This document shows, piece after piece, positions 24,763 through 37,249 of a DNA stretch of 64,000 nt. Position numbers and translations under genes: made by a program. Within the stretch, counting starts at the first letter, position 1. Each line of letters opens with the position of its first letter. A model generated the notes under the pieces. That model was not told where the DNA came from. It worked only from the letters and a program-made list of their open reading frames with translations, and ran no database searches. This DNA is from Diphasiastrum complanatum (taxonomy: Eukaryota > Streptophyta > Lycopodiopsida > Lycopodiales > Lycopodiaceae): assembly GCA_029204225.1 (NCBI GenBank), contig CM055110.1:37898195-37962194 (forward strand), in the 5' to 3' direction.

Positions 24763-26165
24763 TGTAGGTAAGCTCTGATACATGTTGAAAATAGGTGAGT
24801 AATAGAATGCGAAAACTTCCTACTTCCAATGCATGACTATGCCTATCAAAAATTGAACAAAGCAGTAGTGATGGAAATCACGTCCAATCTTTAGTAACTA
24901 ACTTTCGCTAGATACTAAGTGATCACATAGCCAAACATAAAGTATTGAATTCTCAAACAATTTCTATCAGTTACAAAAGCAATATAGAGATGCATGCATT
25001 CTGACACAAACTGAACACAATAAGAAAATAGTATTGATTCAGAAAAACAAGATTAGATACTAATGAGCGCAAGACAATATCGGATAGAAACCGTGCACTC
25101 TAAAGTTGTCTCTGAGTAACTTAGAATAAGTCTGAAATAAGCAACTCTGTTGACAAGCAGTAGCACAATAGCAACTCTAAAATAAATCTCTAAAGGACTG
25201 AGCTAGAATGCTCAAGAGAGTTCAAGCTTGAAAGCTTGATAGAGAGCTAACTACAATACTTTCTGAGTGTGAACAATCTGCTTGATGAGAGCGCAAGAAG
25301 CGTCGTGTAATAACACTCAACTCCTTCACAATTCACAATGTTGATCTTTCTACTTTGATTGATAATGAGATGTATGAACAACTGATTTATACTAAGTAAT
25401 TAGGTCGTCAAATGTGATTGCCAATTGGCTGGTGTCCGCTGGCATTCATCCAGTTCTTCTCAAAAGTTGTTTGCTGATAAGCGGTGACAATTGGCCGTAA
25501 ACAGTCTGTCTGCATAAATGAATGTAAACTGTCATTCTACATTAATGAACGTAAACTGCCACAGGTGAAAAATGCGAAAAAGACGACACTGCATTTTTGC
25601 ACGTAATTCTTGGCAGGCGAAAAATGCGAAAAAGACGACACTACATTTTTACACGTAATTCCTGATAGGCGAAAAATACCGAAAAGCCGACACTACATTT
25701 TTACACGAGATTCTTGACAGACGACACTGTCAGGTTTGTAGAGAGAGAAAATGCGACACTGTTGTCAAACTCCATGTATTTTTGCAGACTGTGTAAAAAC
25801 ACTTGTAATTCTGTAGACTGTATAAAGACACGAGAAAATCTGTAGAGCTGGATAAACAGTTGGATGAAGATTAAAAACCGATTAGTCGATTAGTAGGAAA
25901 GAGAATAATCCAACAGACAGTTCAAGTTAATTCGATGAAAGCTGTCTTCCTCGAACTTGGATACTTAGTATCGGCATCGAATCGTGTCTTGCTCTACTCT
26001 ATCTCAAATTTACATGTATTTCTACAAACTATTTAAATATGCATGTAAAATTATAGACTGTCTTGAATAACATCACACTTATGCAGGCCACTATGAGAGG
26101 TGGCTATGTACAGTGGATAGGACTTATCAGAAGATAGAGTTAGGTGAGTAGGAGTAAGATTAAAC
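24763..26165 (-). repeat. copia LTR flanked by element interiors on both sides
   Basis: On the minus strand the LTR ends ...CTACA directly at the PBS. At its other end is a purine-rich tract (AAGAGGGAGAG, about 26166-26178) next to an RNase H relic. So one LTR acts as the 3' LTR of the body at 26.2-26.9 kb and the 5' LTR of the body at 23.6-24.6 kb. Part of it (25775-25915) is related to 51010-51150. The outer boundary lacks a clear TG and is approximate. Confidence 0.55.
25563..25718 (+). repeat. three 52-bp tandem repeats inside the copia LTR
   Basis: Units start AGGTGAAAAATGCG or AGGCGAAAAAT and contain CGACACTRCATTTTTRCACG. Periodicity is exactly 52 bp with a few substitutions. Confidence 0.85.
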
Positions 26166-26179
26166 TCTAACTCTCCCTC

Positions 26180-26945
26180 TTAAGCTTGCTGCTAGGAACA
26201 TGAAGGAAAATGTAACATACTAACAAAGGTAGCATGCTTTTTTTTAGATAATGAATATATCAACCAACATATTATTGGTATGACAGTAAATCATTTCGAC
26301 TTTCTTATTCTAAACCTTCACTCTTAGAAAATGAAATTGAACTTCTATACGTTTAGTTCTAGATTGAGTTTGTGGATTAAATGAAAGTGCTATGCAGCTT
26401 TGATTGTCGCAATGAAGTGTTGTTGGTCTAATCTGTTGAAATTTCAGATCCTAGAGCAATCTTCTTGAGCCAGATAATTTTCTTGACTGTAGAGGTGGCT
26501 AAAACATATTTGGACTCGGTAGAGGACAAAGAAATGCATCTATGCTTTTGCCTATTCCATGAAATGGGTCCTCCTGCAAGAAAACATAAGTAGCCAGAAG
26601 TGGATTTCCTGGTATCCACGTCTCCAGCCCAAAATAAATTCGAATAAGCTGGTATCCACGTCTCCAACTTAGTCTAAATCTGAATAAACTTTCAAAATTA
26701 GCTAAATTTTTATCATAACACAAAGCATAGTGCTCTATGGCTTGTATGTACCTCAACACTCTTTGCAGAGCATTCCAATGTGGAAGGATTGGATTCCACA
26801 TGTATTGGGACAATGTGCTAATTGTGAAGGCAAGATCAAGTCGTGTGCAGATCATGGCATAACCAATGATCGACTGATATGGGTATTTGCACATCTCCTT
26901 TTGCTCTTCCTTAGTCTTCGGGCACATGTCCTTTGGTAGTTTAAA
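26180..26945 (-). pseudogene. Ty1/copia RNase H relic
   Basis: The minus strand gives MCPKTKEEQKEMCKYPYQS, IIGYAMICTRLD, HWNALQRVLRYIQ and a GWGDVDTRKSTSGY-like stretch (AGDVDTRKSTSGYLCFLAGG near 26645-26580). A duplication of about 40 bp repeats the CTGGTATCCACGTCTCCA block at about 26610 and 26650. Stops and frameshifts make it inactive. It sits just upstream, in element sense, of the purine tract and LTR. Confidence 0.75.
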
Positions 26946-27004
26946 TCATGGATCCATAAGTGAGTGTATGGATTTGTAGTCTTCTAAGCCATACATGTGA
27001 AGCA

Positions 27005-28508
27005 CTCCACTAACACTTGTACAAGCTTTGGATTAATAGAAACACTTCTTGTGTAATCTTGTTTTGCTTACTTGTGTTCATAATTGGTGATAGAATACCT
27101 TGTGGTAGGTGCTCAAGCCCCACTAGGCTTTCCCATTGGTTTATGTTTTATGATGAATGTGCTTATGAGATTATTCTTTCTCTCTCACCTTGTCATCTAT
27201 TCGCTCAGTGGAGCCAATTAGTGTTGATTTTTTCGTAAGTAGGAAATCGCTAGTTGGGAGACCACCATAGTGAACTTAGTATGTCATTTCTAATTTGTTA
27301 CAACTTCTAGTAGGGAGACCGCCTTGGAAGAGATCTAGATAACTAGTAGAGGACTATGATTTGAGTGGATCTTATCCATACTCACCCTACACGACACATT
27401 TTAGGATCGTTCTAATTCTATTAGATGGGAGACCGCCATAATAGAACATAGAAAGAAACTAAAAGTACAACATTGGCACCGTTGCCGGGGAAATCTGGCA
27501 AACGCATGGCTTTCTCCAGAACATGCTCCACTATTATGGCCCACGACCCCTTTTGAATAAGCTACGGTGGCAAATGTTGGAGCGCATTGGCAAAGAACTG
27601 CATGCCATCAAAGTCATTCTCAATAAGGAGACCTACAATGACATAGCCCGACAAAGAGCAGTTGCCATTGGCGTGGGACCGCCAATCCAATAAAGAGGGG
27701 GATAATGTTGTCCCTTATGTTAGCCCAACATAGGAATTATTGTGGCATGTGTTTTGTAAGCCCACAAGTAATTCGGATTAGGAAAACCTTATGCTTAGAC
27801 CTTTTACTATTTAAGTCTAACTATTACAAACAATCATTTGTAATGTTTCAACTTAGAAAGTCTAAGTTTAAGATTTAATTCCTAAGTTAAGTTAATTCCT
27901 AAGTTCAAGATAATTTTAATTCTAAGTAGTGTAAGTGCACAAGTTAATTAGCTTTAAGCTTGAACTTAGTCCCATAAGCATGTTTAAGCTTAGGCCCACC
28001 ACTCTTTTCATATATGGGAGTGGATTTGGGCCTCCAATAACACTTTTACAAGCTATTGGATTAATAGAAACACTTTTTGTGTAATCTTGTTTTGCTTACT
28101 TGTGTTCACCATTGGGGATAGAATACCTTGTGGTAGGTGCTCGAGCCCCACTAGGCTTTCCCATTGGTTTATGTTTTATGGTGAATGTGCTTATGGGATT
28201 AGTCTCTCTCTTTCTCTCTCACCTTGTCATCTATACCCTCAGTGGAGACAATCAATGTTGATTATTTCTTAAGTAGGAAATCACTAGTTGGGAGACCGCC
28301 ATAGTGAACTTAGTATGTCATTTCTAATTTGTTACAATTTCTAGTAGGGAGACCGCCTTGGAAAGAGATCTAGATAACCAATAGAGAACTATGATTTGAG
28401 TGGATCTTATCCGTACTCACCCTACACAATGCATTTTAGGATCATTCTAATTCTATTAGATGGGAGACCGCCATACTAAGAACATAGAAAGAAACTAAAA
28501 GTACAACA
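27005..28508 (+). mobile_element. miniature LTR retrotransposon (TRIM-like), 5' LTR truncated
   Basis: Two direct repeats, 27005-27472 and 27706-28508, flank only 233 bp. The first ends ...TACAACA and is followed by a PBS (27474-27491). The second is preceded by a purine tract (AAAGAGGGGGATAA, 27692-27705), starts TGTTGTCCC and ends TACAACA. The interior has no coding capacity. This layout, with PBS and PPT but no protein, defines non-autonomous LTR elements, although the LTRs here (about 800 bp) are longer than those of classical TRIMs. The 5' LTR has lost its first 330 bp or so at the join with the copia relic. Confidence 0.8.
27474..27491 (+). promoter_or_regulatory. tRNA-Asp-type primer-binding site of the miniature element
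   Basis: TGGCACCGTTGCCGGGGA, one base from the Athila/Tat PBS and one from the gypsy element at 22722, although the LTRs are unrelated by eye. Confidence 0.85.
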
Positions 28509-30480
28509 ACTTGAGAACTTAGCCATGGATGAGTGATATAATGAACCTCCATTAGCTTCATTTCCATCAGCAAAACCAGCCAATAATGCTAGTACAACTC
28601 CAACAATAAGGTATTGGAAGACAATGTAGCTAATTTGTCCATATCTTGACAATTTGCACACATTCACATGAAATAGCTCAAACATGAGATAGAACAAGTA
28701 AAGTAAGCTTAAACAACACTTCCTTGCTGCTCCTTTGATCTTACTTGAGTCTTCAAACACCTGCAAAAACAGATCCATAACATCTTTGCCAAATAACCTT
28801 CCTTTGATGCTCTTGACTAGCTCCAAATTGCCACATTTCCTTTTGTGTTGTTGAAGCCCTTTGAGACCAACCTCTTAATATTCCTCTTGACCATCAAAGT
28901 CATTGAATAAACTTTGTTTTTCAGATCCATTACTTGATTTTCCAGCATGAAAACCATGAGAACCAATATCGACTTGCATAGCTACATCTACACAAGAAGA
29001 TTATCCAAAACACGTGAGTAAAGCAAAGTGAGTCGCTTCCACTTGCTTACCATTCTCTTGATCATAAAAGATATCAAAGAAATATGAATATCTTTAGACC
29101 TGTACCTTTGAAAATACTCCCTATCAAACATATGATCTTGATCCAACAATCATCAATGCTTGATCTCGATCTTTCACAAAGGTTAGTGAAAACAATGCCA
29201 CCATCATAAATCAAAAGATAGATTCAAAACTTTCCATCCAACATGAAGTAGAGTAGGTGAAGATGAGTATCAAACCTAATAAATCTAGCCTTCTTGAGTC
29301 CATAACAAACCTTAATAAGCTCACCAATGAGATCTCCCTTGCCTTGAAGAAATTGCCTTTTGATTTGCTCCATGTAGTCTTCTCCAGCCAACCTTTTGCC
29401 ATCTCGATCATGAGTCATCGAATTTCAACTTAGACTTATCTTTCTTTTTGACAAAAGAGGAAGTTTCACCTTGACCTTGTCCTTTTGACCACTTGCCTTT
29501 GCCTTTGCCCTTGAACTTGTCTTTGATGAACATAGCCTCCTCTTCGTAATGAGATGTTGATGTAGTTCCACCTCCTCTTTATTGAAGCTTATACTCCTCA
29601 TTCACCAAGATCTCTTGCAAATCCACAATACTTGGCAAAGTCTTTTGAATAGCAAAACTTTGAACAAGATTAGCATGATCATCCAACAAGCCATTAAGTA
29701 TAACTTGAACAAGTTCTACCTCCTTAGTGCTTCCATCAAGACATGTTAACTCATCATTGAATGCCTTAACCCTCAAAACAAAAGCATGATACTCTCTTCC
29801 TTCTTTTGCTTAGAGTCAACACTCTAGATGTAGACTTGGATTCATAAAGCTTCTTCAAAGATTTCCAAGCCTCCAAAGATGATGTGCACTTACCAATCTC
29901 CTTGAGAAGTTCATTGGTAACATTTATCTTAATCATGTGTAGAGCCCTTTTGGCCCTTTTATCATACCTCATTTGATCTTGTTGAGTTGCTGGTCTCTCC
30001 TCCAAACCTACAACAATATCCAAAACATCATTCTTCTCAAGAAGTGATTCCATTCTAGGCTTTCCACAATGAATAGTTACTTGAGGTAAGCCTATCATTG
30101 CCTTCCAACATGAATCCACCACTTGTATCCATGTTGCAATGACCTGATCTTCTTCTTTCAATCTGTTCCAATGCCCAAAGCACTCTCTTGAATGTCAACA
30201 AATGAACTCAAGAAGAAAGCTATGGAACTTTTCAAATCTCTTCTAGCACTTCTAACTAGAAAATCAACACATAGAATAGTGAAATTTTGATTTGCCACTT
30301 CCTAAGATCGAAACACACTCAAATGAAATTCAATAATTGCACAAACTAGAGATTCAATCAAAATTAGGGTTTTGACGAAATCACAAAAAATTAAACATCT
30401 CAAATTCTACATGCAATTTCTAAAAACTTGATATACCATCTTGTAGCCTCCAATGAGACCTCATATTTCAATTCAAGATT
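28509..30480 (-). pseudogene. copia family Y, copy III (gag, RT scrap, 3' non-coding)
   Basis: On the minus strand: leader (30480-30170, alignable with 60450-60790); gag (RMESLLEKNDVLDIVVGLEE from about 30060, then VILNGLLDDHANLVQSFA near 29700); a Lys/Gly-rich linker; a short RT piece (EDYMEQIKRQF ... VCYGLKKARF, 29380-29280); then a 3' region (GKDVMDLFLQ, VCKLSRYGQISYI, LALLAGFADGNEA) shared with copies I and II. Integrase and most of RT are missing. The miniature LTR element ends against it at 28508. It is inactive. Confidence 0.75.
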
Positions 30481-30559
30481 TTATTTTGAATTCAGTAATA
30501 AGCAATCGTTTCAAGTTTAAAGTTTTTGAATATTTTTTATTTGAATATTCCATGTCAGG

Positions 30560-31187
30560 TACAAGCCCAATGTCAAAAACTCGGGTGGTGTGCAGCTTTG
30601 CAATGAAATAGAATACATAACCATCAGTTATTATTCTCTGGACGACAAAAATGCTATGCTATATTATAACACCAAGTTGACAAATCCTGGAAACTGTCAC
30701 AAAAAAACTCAAAAATCCTATGACGGAGTCCGTGGCTTGTCCCTACCAAAAGCCACCGTAATTGATTAATCATCTAATTGATATTTTTTCTCACCCAACT
30801 GATTGGGTTTTAGATTTATTTAGCGGTAGTGACACTACCAATGTATATGCTATTCAGAAAGACAGACATGTTGTTGTACTAGATTCAGATTCTAATCCAG
30901 TTGAGTTTGTAAAAATGAAAATGAAATCTCTCTCAATTTTGCCAAATGAGTTGGTTGAGGTAGGTAAGGGTTTAAATAATGATGACTCAGTAATTCCCTT
31001 GTCGAAGAAACCACAACCTCCTGTCAACGGGAAGGTGGCTGACATAGGGGAGTTTGTTGATGTTCTAGTTCAAGACTATAATGTAATAACTGTCGAGGAT
31101 GTATTGGAAGAGATTCCACTTGTTTCTACTGAGACTCCTCTAGAGAAAGAGAAAGATGTCAATGACATTGATGATTTTTGGATGTAA
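30560..31187 (+). pseudogene. relic resembling an N4/N6-type DNA methyltransferase C-terminus
   Basis: The frame at 30762-31187 (no ATG; a stop lies directly upstream) reads HLIDIFSHPTDWVLDLFSGS, then DTTNVYAIQKDRHVVVLDSD and NPVEFVKMKMKSL. This matches the shape of the AdoMet-binding motif I region of beta-class DNA methylases: a helix, then VLDxFxGSGTT, a helix ending in R, and an acidic strand end. The third Gly of GSGTT is Asp here. Another frame from about 30565 stays open up to LPKATVID, where a one-base shift would join it to the methylase-like part. A 98-residue acidic tail ends FWM-stop. No DPPY-type catalytic motif is visible. Such domains enter plant genomes with transposons or as rare 4mC enzymes; which applies here is unknown. 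Confidence 0.45.
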
Positions 31188-32873
31188 TAAATTCTCTTTT
31201 ATTATTATAAAAATTGTGTTCATATTTTTGAAAATTTGTGTCTTGAAATTTTTTTGATTAATTTAATATTCTTAAATTTTTTTGTAATTAAAAAAAATCC
31301 TAATAGTCTGAGAGTCTTTTCAGAATGATTTAAATTCATGTAATCTCTGTTGTTTTAAAATAATTTTATTTGCAATCATTTAATGTTTAAATATTCAATG
31401 AATTTATAGAGATACAAATTAAAAAAATATGAAAATAAAAAAAAATACTGATTAAAATTTTAGCAATAACTTAAAATATATTTTTTTTGATACAAGAATT
31501 TTAATCTAAAAAGCTTTTAAAATCCAAACAAAAAAATTCAAAAATTTGGTTTTAAATAAACAAAATAAAGTTTTTAACTTATTCTAGTGGTTGTGTCATA
31601 ACGATTTTATTTTAAATAACATTATTATCTGATATATGCTAATTTGTAGTTATTAATCTTAATCTATTAATAAAAATTTTTGTTAGCATGATTAAAATTC
31701 TAGCAAAATATGATATTTTTTTTAGTATTACAATATATATATTTTTAAGCATTTTAAATATTGACATTTAAAAAAATTTAAAAAAAATGGGTCTCCATGT
31801 CATTTCATGTTAACCACTACACCATAGTTTCAAGACATTTACATTTTTTGAGTTATTAATTACCTTGCATCCAATCTCAATCAAAGACATTTTAATTCTA
31901 AAAATTCACATATTTATTGTATGCAAATTACAATCATTACGGTAAGGTATTTGTGGTATACCACAATGTTTTTGTTTTTTATTATATCATCTAAAAAGGA
32001 TGAAACATCTTGTGCTTTTGTAATGATCATGGCTTTACATCATATGCATGAGGTAATAAATTTGACTGCTTGTGATTTGCTTGAGTCTAACACATGTGTG
32101 ACATCTATGCTATGATTTCACCTTCTCTACAACTTCCAACATGAATTTGAAGATGATTGGCATTTGAACAAGTGAGATCACAACATTGGCGATGAGGCAC
32201 CTGCAACATGCAAAATCAAGCATCATAAAAGGCTATGTTAGTAATTGGCAATTTGATGGGGCTTACTAAAATATAGGTTAAATCTATGCCATTAGATTCT
32301 TAGGGAGGGAGCAAATTTCAACATCTTTTTAACAATGAACATATTGTCTTATATGCATCAAATGACATTAAAATATTTGTAGTACTTTTTGGTTATTTGA
32401 GGGTAATTCATGTGCTTAATATCCATATATCGTTCTTGTGCCCTTGACTAGAAGTTAGCATCAACATTTGTAGGATGACACAATTGTTGATAATAAACTT
32501 TTAAATAGCATATGAATAGGAGAAATAAGAAGACAAAAAAAACTTACATACAACACTAGCATCTTAGCATATCAAAATAAAAAGGTGGTAAGAACTTGGA
32601 TCCCATCGCACTCATGCAAAGCAAAGCTCCTGAGGATGAATCAAGCATAGGCTTTATGCACCGAGTGCCCATCCAACGGTCCAAGTTAAGTGAGGGAGTA
32701 CCACATGAGTGAGAAATTGTTAATGACACTCTTGTCACTTAAAGTGGAACATTGATAGACACTTGACTTTTAATGCTTCTGTGTGACCTAGCAAAGAACT
32801 TCAAATCAACTCTACACATGAACAAACAAGTTGTTGATGTTTTTTAAGATTACTTAGCATTGTGAGTTGGAAG
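31188..32873. other. AT-rich spacer, nothing recognised
   Basis: Very AT-rich, with many homopolymer A/T runs between 31200 and 31800, and no coding frame with recognisable motifs. The right part includes the likely 3' UTR and terminator of the glycosyltransferase gene read from the minus strand. Confidence 0.4.
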
Positions 32874-35086
32874 CTACTCTAATTCTCTCAAGTGGATACC
32901 AAGCATTACAAGTTTTCTTACCTTGAACCAGGTGGTGCTAGCTTTCTCTTTCAAAACTAGAATTGAGTCCAAAGTAGTTGGAGAAGCCGTCTCCCAAATG
33001 CAATTGTTTGTCATTGCCTTTGCTCTTTTATACATTGTTGTGCTGTGATGATCCCCTCCATGTTCTACACTTTCTAGATAGAAGCGAATTGGGTGCAGGC
33101 AAGGGTCGTCGGGCAAAGGGCGTGTTCTAAAGTTGAATTCTATATGATCAGGTGAACCTTTCCAAGTAGCAAATGTTCTCATTGGATTTTGAAGCTCTCT
33201 TGAGGGCAGGATCCCCCTATACACTTGTACTGCATATCCCCAAGATACAGACATTGACCAACTTCGCTTTTTGTCATAACAGATAGACTGCTGCAAGATC
33301 CCAGATGGGTCTACATGTGCTGCATTTAGAAGATGCAAGAGAGCTTTGTCTTGTGACATAGTTGGAAATAGTGGGTCGATGGCACTAAGGTGGTGCAAGG
33401 ATAGGAGGGGTGTCAAAGGATGTGCAGACAGAAATCCAAACGCATCTCCACGGATATCAATCTGTCAAGATACATGAGCTATTAGCTTTTGTATTGAGTA
33501 TTCCTTCGTGTCAAGTTGACAATGAAGCATGCAGTTGGTTAGCATTATAGTCTCACAATGCTTTACCAATGTCTCTGTAGTCTTCTTTGTATTCTGCTTG
33601 AGACTTGAGTGGAAAGGTATGTACAAGCATTTACAACAAAGACTTGGCTCTTCTAGCTTCCATTAGAACCAGAAATGGGCTTTTCTATCAGACTAATCAA
33701 TATCCTGCGAAAGCCAAGAAAAGAATTGTGCCTTTGTAAAAAGCATATGGGTTCATAAGTAAATAGATTCATGATAGAACAATTGCTTAAGTGGGAATAC
33801 TTCCTTGTGTAGGATTTCAGATAGATTCTCACGCTATCACTACTAGACGCTATGCAAGGAGTTAGATGAGTCCACTTCACTCTTTACTAAGAGACGGAAC
33901 CACGAACAAAATTGGACTATAAATACAATTGGACTGAAATAAGAATTGGTCCATTGGTGTTCATATCAATAGACAAGGGACTTTGAGAAACCGCGACTTA
34001 TATTTGATAGGTTAGAAGCTGAGTACCTGTTTTTGAGATAAGGAATTGTAAATATCTAAGACATGACAATCCGAATTTCAGAGCAACCGCAACCCAAAAA
34101 TACAATTGTGGATCGTGAAGAGGATGAGAAACCTGATGGAAGCCCGGTTCCTTGGTGAGCGGCACTCCCAATTCTGAAATGCAAGCATGGACTCTTTCAT
34201 CGCTACCATACAAATGCGGATACCTATGCAGGCACGAGTCTTGCATCCTCTCAAAAGCTTTCGCCAAGACATGGCTTATGGCGAATCCAGCTCCTCCAAA
34301 AGCCATGTCCGTGGAAAAATCATGGGTTTGCCGATGGCTCTCTGAATTGGAGCCAATGTAGTGGAACAAGTTGTGATCATACTTTGCAAGCACTTGAACA
34401 AGATTTTCCGTGAAGAATACTGTATCGTCGTCGCCCATCACAAACCAGTGCACATTTGGCAAGTTCAATCTGTATGTTTCTGAGACAATTCTGGAGATGC
34501 GGATGGCTGATGGGGGCCCAAACCTGTTGGTAAAATTGAACTGCGATGTAGTCTCAGAGATTCGAATGGGAGGAAGTGAATCAGGGAAATTCGGCCAATT
34601 CTCCACTGGTTCGTCCAGCCATACATATCCCCTCATTTTGCCTGGTTTCCACCATAGCTTTGTGTACCTTTGACCATGTTGATCCCACGTTTCAGCTGAA
34701 GCTCCAATTCCAAAAACAATGTTATCAAGAGTAGTTCCAGTTGATCCAGAAACTGGTGGCGAGCTGGTTTGATTAGGAGGATTAGATGCTTTTGGTATTC
34801 TTGTTGGCTGTTGTAGAATGGGTGAGAAGGAATGGGCAGCTGATTTTGAACAAGAATCCTTGTTGAACGAGGAGATGCCTAATCTTCTGGCAATGATCAG
34901 AAAGCTCTCAGGTTCTTTACTAATGGGAGCTAAGAAAATGTATGCGCAAGCAAATACAAAGGTAAGGCACACCATTGCGATCAGCTTGCTCCTTTTGCGT
35001 GTTCTAATTATCTGATTCAACCAAATCTGAGGCTTATCTGCCCACCCTGGCGTTTTTCTGCTTGCTTCTTGTAAACTGGACGACAT
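32874..35086 (-). CDS. DUF604 (fringe-like) glycosyltransferase, complete
   Basis: Two exons, 35086-34133 and 33461-32874, join in phase with GT/AG borders into 513 residues, the usual size for plant DUF604 proteins. The ATG at 35086 (MSSSLQEAS) was preferred because the upstream open frame has no ATG. A single hydrophobic segment (residues 35-55) after an Arg/Lys-rich stretch indicates a type II membrane protein of the Golgi. The Ser/Pro-rich stem is followed by the glycosyltransferase-31-like domain with ETYRLNLPNVHWFVMGDDD; the DDD at 219-221 is the expected metal/nucleotide-sugar site. FGGAGFAIS and HLYGSDERVHAC follow. The exon junction falls in HQ/IDIRGDAFG, and AHPLTPLLSLHHL is a family signature. 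The acceptor sugar is unknown. No disruptions were seen. Confidence 0.92.
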
Positions 35087-37240
35087 CTTTACTGGCTTTT
35101 CCACTACAGAAAAGCTTATGATAAATCGAATCCTGAACCCTGAAATATCTACAAAGTAGGAAAGGGTTTCATCGCCGACCCTGATCCCTTGCTCACTATC
35201 AATCACTTAGACTTCATAAGCCCACCCACACAATTCAGATCCTGATAAGTATGGTGTTTCAGGAAGGCTCAAATCCTCGATACCGCCACATATCTCTTGA
35301 TCATATCATTAACAAAACGATTATCCATATTCCAAAGTGTGAAGGAAAGCTCAGATTTTGTGCTGCCCAGCTTGGCTAAACCAAACCTTTATGTGATCAA
35401 TGACAGGTGAGAGCTGTTGATTAGAAGCTTTTATCAAACAGTTCATCCTCATATATTCCGACTTAAACAATCTAGCAATGGAACACTTTAGGACATATTT
35501 GGTCAAGTCCATAAAAAAGTATATGTAGACCATCTACTTTATGGACTATATGTTGACTTTGAATCTGACTTTAAGGAAAGCTATTGTGACATCCTCCAAG
35601 CCCCATGCAGTGTGGCACTTGATGTTCATGCCGTGAGGTATTCGATTTCACTATGAATTAAACAATGTGTATTGCAAAGATCTTATTGGAGAATTGACCA
35701 CACCACGGCACTTAATATTCATGCCGTGAGGTATTTGATTTCACTATGAATTAAACAATGTGTACTGCAAAGATCTTATTGGAGAATTGACCACACCACA
35801 TGGCAAAATCCCAGAATAAAGTGTAAACAAGCGGAGCGCACAAACACATATGATCCATTACTTCATGGTATTTGATTTTTATTATGAACTAAATAATGTG
35901 TGATGTGAAGATCTTAGTGGTGACTTAATCATTGCATAGGACACAATCCTAAAATAAATCACTTATGGTCCATACTTCACGCCACATAGTAAAAACCCAG
36001 TATAGAGCTTTAATATGTGGGGCCACCAAACCCATGTAAATATGGACTTCATGCCACTTGGCACAAGAGCGGCCTAGGATTTGACTATGTGGGGCCCACA
36101 AATAATATATGGAGCCCACAATGGGGTTACTTATTTTTAAGTTTTTCTTGGTATTTCCATCCATGAGGGCTTCATACTTTTAAGATTCCATATGTGAGGG
36201 TTTCTTATTTTGTTGGTTTAAAATTACACTTAATCAAATTTGTAAAAAAAATGTGACCTTATGATTTTGTCATAGCTAGTGGCAATCGCTCAATCTACAT
36301 GATCAATTTATGTAAAATTTAAACTCACATACATTCTAATTCTTGTGTGCTCGTCGATAAGAGTATTGCAGGTCGACTAGGAGGTATGTTGAAATACAAG
36401 ATTCTTTAGTTTCTCATCGATCGTTGTTGTTGCAATGGCCATGACCCTATTTCACACACACTTCATACTGTTTTGACATGGATGCTTATGTGGATGAGAG
36501 AAAGTGCCATGTTGGGGTAATTTGGGCTCCAGGAGATGTCGAGCATTCTTCCTAGGCATGATCCAACGTGTGCTCTCCTAAACAATCAGTGAGGGTGAAT
36601 GATGAGTCCCTGACTCTAGCTATCAATATAGCACATTTGTGACATTTGTAGGCAAAAAGCAATTTTACACAGTGTGGAATTTGCAGGGAACGAGATATTT
36701 GCAACCATTTGAAATTTGGTGCAAAGTTCAGTCAATCGTAGAAAAGCGTGGCATTTGCATTATTGTTTGGTTAAATGTTCTACAAGAAATTGGGAGCTTG
36801 CAAGCTCATGTGCTATTCTGAAGGTACAATTTATGTAATTGTGTGTCATCCATTTAAAGAACATGTTATAGCAATTGAAGTGGGTGTAACTATTTTCTTC
36901 ATGCCATTTATGCTTGGAGTACCTATCTATTCGACAATTGGTATTGTTATTGGTGCAGTGAACTATTTGCAAACATTACACGATGTAACATAGCCAAGTG
37001 TCCAATGCTATTCTTTCAACATTACTTCTCTTTGTATTGCGTGGTTGAAGGCCTACATGTTTTGTGCTATTTCAAGTAGATGTAGTTGCATTTTGACTTG
37101 GAAATAAAATAGTTTTTATGTCTTTCCTTAAGAGATTTCCTTGACTCTCTTGAGATGAGGCTCCCCTTCAAGAGCCATGAGGCAGAGGCTCTCTTCAAGA
37201 GCTCTTTACCTATGTTTTGACATTCTACAAATAAATTTTT
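35087..37240. other. intergenic; no gene recognised
   Basis: Includes the probable promoter of the glycosyltransferase gene just right of 35086. Apart from the tandem repeat at 35614-35799 nothing is recognisable. A 72-residue hydrophobic frame at 36775-36993 has no motif or neighbours to support it. Confidence 0.4.
35614..35799 (+). repeat. 93-bp tandem duplication with a diverged third copy
   Basis: Two near-identical units start GGCACTT at 35614 and 35707. They share ATGCCGTGAGGTATT, TTAAACAATGTGTA and GAATTGACCACACCAC. A weaker third unit (TATTTGATTTTTATTATGAAC) follows at about 35865-35940. Confidence 0.85.
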
Positions 37241-37249
37241 GCAAGTTTT

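Noticed and set aside
36639-36993. Two small frames, one hydrophobic, as a small membrane-protein gene
   Set aside because: No motif, no conserved neighbour and no splice signals that would join them.
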